From positions 1-11,137 of the forward strand of contig JAGGZZ010000129.1 in assembly GCA_021161765.1 (NCBI GenBank): a stretch of DNA of 11,137 bases. The letters are read 5' to 3'. Source of the stretch: Candidatus Methanophagales archaeon (GTDB taxonomy: Archaea > Halobacteriota > Syntropharchaeia > Alkanophagales > Methanospirareceae). The notes beneath the pieces were generated by a model. The model made no database searches. It was not told the DNA's origin and was given only the letters and a program-made list of their open reading frames with translations. Positions within the stretch are counted from its first letter, which is position 1. Every line of letters begins with the position of its first letter. Of the stretch, positions 6,066 through 11,137 are shown one piece after another. A program made the translations under genes and the position numbers.

Positions 6066-6105
6066 CACTTTTTCTTTTTATAAAAAAGAAAACCTGTGCT
6101 AAAAG
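6065..6105 (-). repeat. Dispersed ~41-bp repeat, copy A (inverted relative to copy B at 11041-11084)
   Basis: Read on the minus strand, this segment starts CTTTTAGCACAGGTTTTC, continues with a T run, then AAAAAGAAAAAGTGT. The same order of blocks is found on the plus strand at 11041-11084. Only the centre differs (T6 then AT here, T10 then G there). The T run and A run can pair, so the element contains a potential hairpin. Copy A lies inside the divergent promoter of the HAD operon and yjbQ. Confidence 0.8.
6075..6087 (+). promoter_or_regulatory. Probable TATA element of the yjbQ gene
   Basis: TTTTTATAAAAAA lies about 32 bp before the yjbQ ATG, which would give a leader of roughly 5-10 nt. 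It is formed by the core of the dispersed repeat, so the repeat may supply the promoter. Confidence 0.45.
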
Positions 6106-6112
6106 AAAAGAA

Positions 6113-6529
6113 ATGAGCGTTGTAACGAAGGAACTGCGGTTTGATACAAGAGGAGAAGTGGAGATGGTAGATATAACTGAGAAGGTAAACAGCAAGCTGA
6201 GAGAATCGGGCATCGTGGATGGAACGGTAACTATTTTTGTGCCCGGTGCGACAGGAGCAGTGACGACCATTGAATACGAGCCGGGTCTGTTGAAAGATTT
6301 CCCCGATGCGTTGGAGAGATTATTCCCGAAAGGAATAGACTATGAGCATGAGCTCAGATGGCACGATGGGAACGGGCATTCGCATGTAAGAGCATCTTTT
6401 CTGGGCCCCTCGCTAACCGTGCCTTTCGGAAATAAAAAGATGCTGTTAGGGACGTGGCAGCAGGTTGTGTTTGTCGAATTGGATAATAAGAGAAGGTCGA
6501 GAAGAATAATTCTTCAGATAATAGGGTAA
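6113..6529 (+). CDS. yjbQ: YjbQ/UPF0047 family protein
   Basis: A 138-residue protein of the widespread YjbQ (UPF0047) family, a small beta-rich fold. E. coli YjbQ shows weak thiamine-phosphate synthase activity, hence the database name 'secondary thiamine-phosphate synthase enzyme', but its true role is not settled. Strong family marks are DGNGHSHVRASFLGPS (85-100) with the conserved metal/ligand-type His residues, VPFGNKKMLLGTWQQ (103-117) and VFVELDNKRRSRRI (119-132), the nearly invariant C-terminal block. Length matches the family. It is divergent from the HAD-tpiA operon. Its TAA stop (6527-6529) abuts the transposon-like element; the TA of this stop may be one copy of the target-site duplication. 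Confidence 0.92.
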   Translation: MSVVTKELRFDTRGEVEMVDITEKVNSKLRESGIVDGTVTIFVPGATGAVTTIEYEPGLLKDFPDALERLFPKGIDYEHELRWHDGNGHSHVRASFLGPSLTVPFGNKKMLLGTWQQVVFVELDNKRRSRRIILQIIG

Positions 6530-6531
6530 AA

Positions 6532-6937
6532 GGTTGAGTTCCATGCAGAAGAGGGACACTCTTGTAGGTGAAGAGAGTGCCTGAAATGAACAAAAAGTTA
6601 TTAATATTTAAACGTAAGAAGGCAAAAGAACTACACGAGAAAGGCTGGAGTAACCGCAAGATAGCACGTCATCTACTGGCAAGCAAAAATAGTGTAGGTA
6701 AATGGGTGCAGATGGATGAAAGCGAAATATCAAGTGATAACAGAGGCGGGGAAAAGGGGAAATCGAGAAAATACACGCCTGAAACAAAACAGCAAATTAT
6801 AAGCAAATACATTCGCCCGCAAAAGCAGGGATTAGTAACAAGAATTGAAGGAAATCTGGAGGACGCACCCCATCCCGGAAGTATTGAAATAACATGGAGG
6901 TATGCCTGAGTGTCCCACCTTTGCTCTAAACTCAACC
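6532..6937 (+). mobile_element. Non-autonomous transposon-like element (MITE-like), 406 bp, with 30-bp inverted ends
   Basis: The left end 6532-6561 and the reverse complement of the right end 6908-6937 agree at 23 of 30 positions. The outer GGTTGAGTT and the inner GGACACTC are identical, and the differences are clustered between them. If the ends are extended by three bases on each side (AAA and AAT before GGTTGAG), both are flanked by TA (6527-6528 and 6941-6942), as expected of the IS630/Tc1-mariner group, which duplicates a TA target. Removing the element and one TA leaves the yjbQ stop codon TAA intact. The interior codes for a truncated transposase DNA-binding region and no DDE catalytic domain, so the element needs a helper transposase. 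A subterminal hairpin (CACTCT 6557-6562 with AGAGTG 6574-6579) is next to the left end. Confidence 0.75.
6568..6909 (+). pseudogene. Truncated transposase remnant (helix-turn-helix region)
   Basis: An open frame of 113 codons from GTG 6568 (first ATG at 6586) lying wholly inside the inverted-repeat element, its stop overlapping the right end. Residues about 15-48 (KKAKELHEKGWSNRKIARHL, then SKNSVGKWV) form a homeodomain-like helix-turn-helix as in IS630-type transposases. A basic linker and a second possible helix pair (RKYTPETKQQIISKYIR) follow at about 66-84, resembling the bipartite DNA-binding region of that group. From about residue 85 the sequence fits no transposase core; the DDE domain is absent, so an internal deletion is likely. 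It could still make a small DNA-binding protein that recognises the element ends. The family assignment is inferred from HTH pattern and TA flanks. Confidence 0.6.
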
Positions 6938-6971
6938 ATTTAATTTAAGATATCGTTTTTGCCATTTTTCC

Positions 6972-7016
6972 AGTGAGACGGGAAAGCACTATTGCATCAA
7001 ATCCCGCACACTCACT
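6972..7016 (-). other. Inverted repeat just downstream of dnaK
   Basis: AGTGAG (6972-6977) and CGGGA (6979-6983) pair with TCCCG (7002-7006) and CTCACT (7011-7016), leaving a small internal bulge and an 18-nt loop. It lies 7-51 bp after the dnaK stop. It could protect or end the dnaK mRNA, but there is no T run on the minus strand right after it, so a terminator call is weak. Confidence 0.45.
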
Positions 7017-7022
7017 TAACCC

Positions 7023-8933
7023 TCACTTCTTCTCCTCACCTTCCCCCTCCTCCTTCACATCATAATCCACATCCACGTAATCGCCTTCACCCTCGCCCGC
7101 TTTCTTCTCCTCTCCTGCTCCCGTTCCTGTCCCTGCCTGTGCACCCTGTTTAGCCGCTTCTTCCGCAGCCTTCTTCTGCGCCTCCTGATACACCACGGCA
7201 GAAACCTCATGCAGCGCCTTCGTCAGTTCATCCGTGTCCGCCTTTATCTTTGCCATATCCTTCGTCTTCAACGATTCTTTCAGCTTGTCCTTCGCCTTCT
7301 CCACCTTCTCTTTCTGCTCTTTACTTATCTTGTCCCCCAGCTCGGTAATCGTCTTCTCCGAGGTATACACAAGCGAATCCGCCTGATTCACGAGTTCTAT
7401 CTCCTCCCGCCGCTTCTTGTCCTCTTCACGGTACTTCTCCGCTTCGTGCACCATCCGGTCTATATCCTCCTTCGCCAGTTTCGTTGATGCGGTAATTCTA
7501 ATCGAAGCTTCCTTGCCCGTACCCAAATCCTTTGCAGTTACGTTTAAAATCCCGTTTGTGTCTATGTCAAACATCACCTCGATTTGCGGTACGCCGCGTG
7601 GCGCGGGAGGAATACCATCCAGATGAAACCTGCCAAGCGAAGTATTATCCGCAGCCATCGGGCGTTCGCCCTGTGTAACATGTATCTCCACACTTGTTTG
7701 ATTGTCTGCCGCTGTCGTGAACACCTGTGATTTCTTTGTTGGTATCGTCGTGTTCTTCTCGACCAGCGTAGTTGCAACACCACCCAGCGTCTCAATACTG
7801 AGCGTAAGCGGCGTAACGTCAAGCAGAACTATCTCTTCCTTTACCTGACCGCTGAGAATACCCGCCTGTGTCGCCGCACCTATCGCCACGGACTGCATCG
7901 GGTCTACTCCACCCACCGTTTTCTTACCTAAAATCGCTTCAAATCGTTCACGTACCATTGGCATCCTCGTGGGACCGCCAATAAGGAGTATCTTGTCTAT
8001 GTCATCAGGCGACAGCTTTGCATCTTTCAGCGCAGTTCGTATCGGCGACTCTAACCGTTTCAACGTGTGTTCCGCAAGCTGCTCTAATTTCGCTCGCGTT
8101 AACGTCACCTCTAAATGCTTTGGCTCGCCGCCGGAAACGATAATAAACGGCAGATTTATCGTTGTGGATACCGAAGAGGAAAGTTCTATTTTCGCTTTCT
8201 CTGCCTCGTCCCGTATCCGCTGCATCGCCGTCAGGTCGTCCCTCAAGTCTATCCCTTCTTTTTCTTTGAATCCCGCTACAAGCCAGTCTATCACCGCTGC
8301 ATCTATATCCGTTCCACCAAGATGCGTGTCCCCGCTTGTGGAAAGCACCTCAAATACGCCTTCGCCTATATCCATGATAGTAACGTCAAAAGTGCCACCA
8401 CCAAAGTCGAGAACCGCGACTTTATACTCCCCTTCTTTGCCCAGTCCATACGCCATTGCCGCTGCTGTCGGCTCGTTTATTATCCGTTTTACATCGAAGC
8501 CCGCTATCTCTCCCGCATCTTTCGTCGCCTGTCGCTGGTTGTCATCGAAATACGCAGGTACCGTGATAACAGCCGCATCTACCTTCTCGCCTAAATACGC
8601 TTCTGCATCCGTCTTTATCTTCTGTAATACCATCGAAGCGATTTCCTGCGGTGTGAATTCCTTGTCCACGGTCTTCACGTATATCTTCTCTGAAGTTCCC
8701 ATCTTCCTCTTCGTTTCGCGTACCGTTCCTTCAGGATTAACTACCGCCTGCCGTTTCGCGGCTACGCCGACTAACCTATGGCCGTCCTTTGTAAATGCAA
8801 CTACCGATGGAAACATCTTCCCCCCGTATGCACTACCCTCTGCACTCGGTATTATCTTCACTTCGCCACTTTCATCCACAAACGCCGCTTCTGAGTTTGT
8901 CGTCCCAAGGTCAATGCCTATTATCCTTCCCAT
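7023..8933 (-). CDS. dnaK: Molecular chaperone DnaK (Hsp70)
   Basis: An ATP-driven chaperone that binds unfolded segments, normally with DnaJ and GrpE. The 636-residue protein has the full set: phosphate-1 IGIDLGTTNS (5-14), INEPTAAAMAYG (152-163), phosphate-2 DFGGGTFDV (176-184), adenosine motif LLIGGPTRMP (316-325), the interdomain linker LLDVTPLTL (370-378), the beta-sandwich substrate domain to about 485 and a helical lid after it. The roughly 24-residue insert that proteobacterial DnaK has after residue 80 is missing, as in Gram-positive and archaeal DnaK. The tail is Gly/Glu-rich and ends in an acidic stretch (GDYVDVDYDVKEEGEGEEKK). Archaeal hsp70 is generally regarded as of bacterial origin. 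grpE and dnaJ are not next to it here: upstream is the thermosome gene, downstream the transposon-like element. It has its own TATA element. Confidence 0.98.
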   Translation of the reverse strand: MGRIIGIDLGTTNSEAAFVDESGEVKIIPSAEGSAYGGKMFPSVVAFTKDGHRLVGVAAKRQAVVNPEGTVRETKRKMGTSEKIYVKTVDKEFTPQEIASMVLQKIKTDAEAYLGEKVDAAVITVPAYFDDNQRQATKDAGEIAGFDVKRIINEPTAAAMAYGLGKEGEYKVAVLDFGGGTFDVTIMDIGEGVFEVLSTSGDTHLGGTDIDAAVIDWLVAGFKEKEGIDLRDDLTAMQRIRDEAEKAKIELSSSVSTTINLPFIIVSGGEPKHLEVTLTRAKLEQLAEHTLKRLESPIRTALKDAKLSPDDIDKILLIGGPTRMPMVRERFEAILGKKTVGGVDPMQSVAIGAATQAGILSGQVKEEIVLLDVTPLTLSIETLGGVATTLVEKNTTIPTKKSQVFTTAADNQTSVEIHVTQGERPMAADNTSLGRFHLDGIPPAPRGVPQIEVMFDIDTNGILNVTAKDLGTGKEASIRITASTKLAKEDIDRMVHEAEKYREEDKKRREEIELVNQADSLVYTSEKTITELGDKISKEQKEKVEKAKDKLKESLKTKDMAKIKADTDELTKALHEVSAVVYQEAQKKAAEEAAKQGAQAGTGTGAGEEKKAGEGEGDYVDVDYDVKEEGEGEEKK

Positions 8934-8975
8934 TTTTATCTGCCCTTCTATCTCTATTTTACCTTCCTTTTGCTA

Positions 8976-8985
8976 AAAATATAAA
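8976..8985 (-). promoter_or_regulatory. TATA element of dnaK
   Basis: GTTTATATTT on the minus strand, about 45 bp before the dnaK ATG, predicting a leader of about 20 nt that contains a purine-rich GAAGGG ahead of the start. It indicates that dnaK is transcribed independently of the thermosome gene behind it. Confidence 0.55.
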
Positions 8986-9004
8986 CGTTTCAACATTTCT
9001 CTTT

Positions 9005-9115
9005 TAAAATAAAAAAATAAAAAAATCCCAAACCCCAATACATGCCATACCTTTATTTTTCCCTTTTTGGCTATTGGGATTTACTTGGGATTTGGTAGTA
9101 TTTGTTTTGGGATTT
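9005..9115 (-). terminator. Thermosome-gene terminator region with TTGGGATTT inverted and direct repeats
   Basis: TTGGGATTT occurs three times on the plus strand (9074-9082, 9085-9093, 9107-9115) and once inverted (AAATCCCAA, 9023-9031). In the thermosome transcript (minus strand) any of the three copies can pair with the fourth, and the hairpin would be followed at once by the T-rich stretch 9007-9025 (T7, A, T7). This is a strong candidate for the end of the chaperonin transcript, just before the dnaK promoter. No gene is seen in 8934-9137. Confidence 0.55.
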
Positions 9116-9137
9116 CTTACATAGCAATGCCTTATTC

Positions 9138-10790
9138 TTAGTATTCTCCCATTCCTTCCATTCCGCCCATACCACCTGGTGGCATACCGCCGCCTGGAGG
9201 CGCACCGCCGCCTGGCTGTGCACTCGACGCTATTACATCGTCTATCCGCAGTATCATCGTTGCTGATTCTGTTGCCGAGCTTATCGCCTGTGTCTTTATT
9301 CTCAGTGGTTCTATGACATTTGCCTTTAACATGTCCCCTGGTTCGCCCTTGGTAATATCCAGACCCACATATTTGTTCCCTGATTCGTGTTCAGACCGAA
9401 GTGCAACGAGCACATCTATGGGGTCTAAACCCGCATTCTCAGCGAGCGATCTCGGAATGACTTCCACTGCATCTGCGAATGCCTGTATTGCCAGTTGTTC
9501 TCTACCGCCTACGGTTGCGGCGTATTCACGCAGTCTCAGCGCCAGTTCTATCTCCGTGGCTCCGCCCCCTGCTACATATTTGCCGTCTTCTACTGCACAT
9601 GCCGTTACTCGTAATGCGTCATACATTCCACGTTCTAACTCGTCCACCACATGCTCTGTCCCACCACGCAACAATATAGATACGGATTTCGGGTTCTGGC
9701 AATTTTCTACGAATATCATCTCATCACCGCCTATTTTCCTCTCTTCTACTATTCCTGCATTTCCAAGGTCTCCTGGTCTGATCTCCTCCAGCGTCGTTAA
9801 TACTTTACCGCCTGTTGCGCTCGCCAGCTTCTTCATGTCGCTCTCTTTTACGCGTCGCACAGCCATCACACCTGCCTTTGCAAGATAATGCTGCGCCAGG
9901 TCATCAATACCTTTCTGGCAGAAAAGCACGTTCGCTCCGCTTTCTGTTACTTTGTCCACCATGCTCTTCAGCATGTTCTCCTCTTCGTCCAGGAACGCTT
10001 TCATCTGGTCGGGCGATGTAATCTCTATCTTCGCATCTACTTCCGTCTTCTCTATCTCCATCGCAGTGTTTATCAGCGCTATCTTCGCATCCTCCACGAG
10101 CTTCGGCATCCCCGAGTGCACGCGCTCCTTGTCCACTATCATCCCCTTTATCAGCACGGTGTCTTCCTTGCTTCCTCCCGTCTTCTTCTCTAACTTTATG
10201 TGGTCCGTGTCTACTCGCCCTCCTGGCTCCGCTATCGCTCTTACTGACTCCACTGCAAGGTTGGTCAGCAGTTCTCTTGCAACCTCTGCTCCCTTTCCCG
10301 TCATAGAAGTCGTAGCTATCTTCTTCAGCGTCTTGGCATCGTCGGGCTTGACCGTCTTTGCCATTTTCTTTAACACCTCATACGCTTTCTCCGCCGCCAA
10401 TCGGTACCCTGTTACAATCAACGTTGGGTGTACCTCTTGCTCCAGCAAGTCTTCCGCGCGCTTCAGTAGCTCGCCCCCTATAACAACTGCACTTGTCGTG
10501 CCATCTCCAACCTCATTGTCCTGCGTCTTCGCTATCTCCACCATCATCTTCGCCGCGGGATGCTCTATGTCCATCTCCTTCAGTATCGTCGCTCCGTCGT
10601 TTGTTATTACAACGTCGCCCATGGAGTCCACCAGCATCTTGTCCATTCCCTTTGGTCCCAGTGTAGACTTAACTGAGTTAGCAATGGTCTTCGCTGCGAG
10701 GATGTTCCTGCTCTGTGCGTCTTTTCCTCTTGTCCTTTCACTACCTTCCTTCAATATCAATATCGGCGTTCCGCCTAATTGTCCGCCCAT
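9138..10790 (-). CDS. ths: Thermosome subunit (archaeal group II chaperonin, Hsp60/CCT type)
   Basis: One subunit type of the double-ring ATP-dependent chaperonin with a built-in lid. Its 550 residues match the family. Visible marks are ILAAKTIANSVKSTLGPKGM (30-49), VITNDGATIL (61-70), the nucleotide-binding GDGTTS (95-100), the apical-domain lid region around 245-275, the late equatorial GGGATEIELA block that carries ATPase residues, and a Gly/Met/Pro-rich C-terminal tail (AQPGGGAPPGGGMPPGG onward) ending in GMGEY. The tail is of the GGM type that projects into the central cavity. A GAGGTG ribosome-binding site and a TATA element precede the ATG. Archaea usually hold one to several paralogues (thsA, thsB, thsC); which this is cannot be told from one sequence. 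Confidence 0.97.
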   Translation of the reverse strand: MGGQLGGTPILILKEGSERTRGKDAQSRNILAAKTIANSVKSTLGPKGMDKMLVDSMGDVVITNDGATILKEMDIEHPAAKMMVEIAKTQDNEVGDGTTSAVVIGGELLKRAEDLLEQEVHPTLIVTGYRLAAEKAYEVLKKMAKTVKPDDAKTLKKIATTSMTGKGAEVARELLTNLAVESVRAIAEPGGRVDTDHIKLEKKTGGSKEDTVLIKGMIVDKERVHSGMPKLVEDAKIALINTAMEIEKTEVDAKIEITSPDQMKAFLDEEENMLKSMVDKVTESGANVLFCQKGIDDLAQHYLAKAGVMAVRRVKESDMKKLASATGGKVLTTLEEIRPGDLGNAGIVEERKIGGDEMIFVENCQNPKSVSILLRGGTEHVVDELERGMYDALRVTACAVEDGKYVAGGGATEIELALRLREYAATVGGREQLAIQAFADAVEVIPRSLAENAGLDPIDVLVALRSEHESGNKYVGLDITKGEPGDMLKANVIEPLRIKTQAISSATESATMILRIDDVIASSAQPGGGAPPGGGMPPGGMGGMEGMGEY

Positions 10791-10800
10791 GTGTTTTTTT

Positions 10801-10806
10801 CACCTC
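10801..10806 (-). promoter_or_regulatory. Ribosome-binding site of the thermosome gene
   Basis: GAGGTG on the minus strand, 10 nt before the ATG at 10790. It is the clearest Shine-Dalgarno sequence in the window and fixes the start. Confidence 0.7.
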
Positions 10807-10827
10807 TATTTTTTTATATCTGTGGTT

Positions 10828-10838
10828 CTATATAAAGG
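10828..10838 (-). promoter_or_regulatory. TATA element of the thermosome gene
   Basis: CCTTTATATAG on the minus strand, about 42 bp before the ATG, which places the transcript start near 10805-10810, just ahead of the ribosome-binding site. A second AT-rich TATA-like stretch (10841-10852) lies farther upstream and could be an alternative. Confidence 0.6.
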
Positions 10839-10970
10839 TTAGTATATAAATAAATAAATACGAATCCGGTGCACATACTAAGCTATGTATAAAAATAAAA
10901 ACACAGAAGCACGGAGGAGGAAAGAAGAACAAAACAAATTAGAGACACTGATTAACACAAACCTTTCTTT

Positions 10971-10991
10971 AAACCTTTTAAGAAAAGGTTT
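10971..10991. repeat. Perfect short hairpin
   Basis: AAACCTTTT (10971-10979) and AAAAGGTTT (10983-10991) are perfect inverted copies around a 3-nt loop. The imperfect AAACCTTTCTTT just before it (10959-10970) resembles its left arm. Confidence 0.7.
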
Positions 10992-11040
10992 ATCAAAAAC
11001 GCTTCGCGAAAAGAAAGCTTTACCAAAGAAATTTGTTTTT

Positions 11041-11084
11041 CTTTTAGCACAGGTTTTCTTTTTTTTTTGAAAAAGAAAAAGTGT
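11041..11084 (+). repeat. Dispersed ~44-bp repeat, copy B
   Basis: The plus strand begins CTTTTAGCACAGGTTTTC, followed by T10, G and AAAAAGAAAAAGTGT. The two outer blocks are identical to the reverse complement of copy A at 6065-6105 and only the centre differs in length. The two copies are almost 5 kb apart in opposite orientation. Confidence 0.8.
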
Positions 11085-11137
11085 TGCGTAAATTTTTTTC
11101 TCAATTAATTAAAATTTTCCTTTGTTGGAATGTGGGA

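Larger units (their letters stand above)
10862..11137. other. Non-coding, repeat-rich stretch upstream of the thermosome gene
   Basis: About 275 bases with no credible gene. It holds, in order, an A-rich segment with ACACAGAAGCACGGAGG and ACTGATTAACACAAAC (10901-10962, like the decamer family at 1533-1629), a perfect 9-bp hairpin (10971-10991), a CGCTTCGCG mini-hairpin (about 11000-11008), repeat copy B (11041-11084) and an AT-rich end. The one open frame through it (10885-11070) is low-complexity and coincides with these repeats. Confidence 0.6.

Noticed and set aside
6568..6909. An intact small HTH regulator gene
   Set aside because: It is bounded by inverted ends, its stop lies inside the right end, and the C-terminal third shows no recognisable fold. 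A transposase remnant is the simpler reading, though expression is not excluded.
7969..8976. A long open frame (335 codons) antisense to dnaK
   Set aside because: It lies wholly opposite a certain dnaK gene, is rich in Ser/Ala/Pro as expected of a codon-bias shadow, and shows no domain.
9952..10842. A 296-codon open frame antisense to the thermosome gene
   Set aside because: Same reasoning: shadow of a strongly coding opposite strand, Ser-rich with no motif.
10885..11070. A 61-codon open frame on the plus strand
   Set aside because: It is low-complexity Lys/Leu/Phe-rich, coincides with hairpins and dispersed repeat copy B, and its end (LLAQVFFF) reappears where repeat copy A is read on the other strand. 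That is repeat sequence, not a protein family.
10791..11137. tRNA or other structured RNA gene in the right-hand non-coding region
   Set aside because: No cloverleaf, no GTTC-type T-loop and no CCA-like end was found; only short A/T hairpins.

Overview
The window looks like a stretch of an archaeal chromosome, most likely from an anaerobic euryarchaeote of the methanogen/ANME kind; that placement is inference and no lineage marker is decisive. Support for Archaea comes from a Hel308-type helicase, a digeranylgeranylglycerophospholipid reductase (archaeal lipid synthesis), a short archaeal-type triosephosphate isomerase, a thermosome subunit, a PAC2-family proteasome-assembly protein, and TATA-box promoters placed 20-45 bp before start codons. 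A bacterial-style DnaK is also present, as in many mesophilic archaea.

Layout. 1-1418 (+): 3' two-thirds of hel308, cut by the window edge. 1419-1636: non-coding, between convergent genes, with a 14-bp tandem repeat and a degenerate 10-nt-period repeat that can fold. 1637-3323 (-): a two-gene unit, first an acylphosphatase-like domain fused to a KQD-heptad coiled coil, then a PAC2-family protein whose last three residues (Met-Tyr-Gly) fit the proteasome-docking HbYX pattern. 3324-3385: a compact divergent promoter with one palindromic TATA element. 3386-4573 (+): the lipid reductase. 4573-4598: a perfect hairpin overlapping the stop codons of two convergent genes. 4597-6040 (-): a HAD phosphatase gene followed after one base by tpiA. 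6041-6112: a second divergent promoter containing one copy of a dispersed ~41-bp repeat. 6113-6529 (+): yjbQ family. 6532-6937: a 406-bp non-autonomous transposon-like element with 30-bp imperfect terminal inverted repeats and the remnant of a transposase DNA-binding domain. 7023-8933 (-): dnaK. 8934-9137: dnaK promoter and the thermosome terminator region, rich in TTGGGATTT repeats. 9138-10790 (-): thermosome subunit. 10791-11137: thermosome promoter, then non-coding repeat-rich DNA that includes an inverted copy of the dispersed repeat.

How the genes may work together. The window is strong in protein quality control (group II chaperonin, Hsp70, PAC2 protein). The HAD phosphatase plus TIM pair suggests a link between phosphoglycolate removal and glycolysis/gluconeogenesis, because 2-phosphoglycolate is a classic TIM inhibitor. 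The least explained part is the acylphosphatase/coiled-coil plus PAC2-HbYX pair, which is my best candidate for an undescribed functional module. All other genes are recognisable core archaeal functions.
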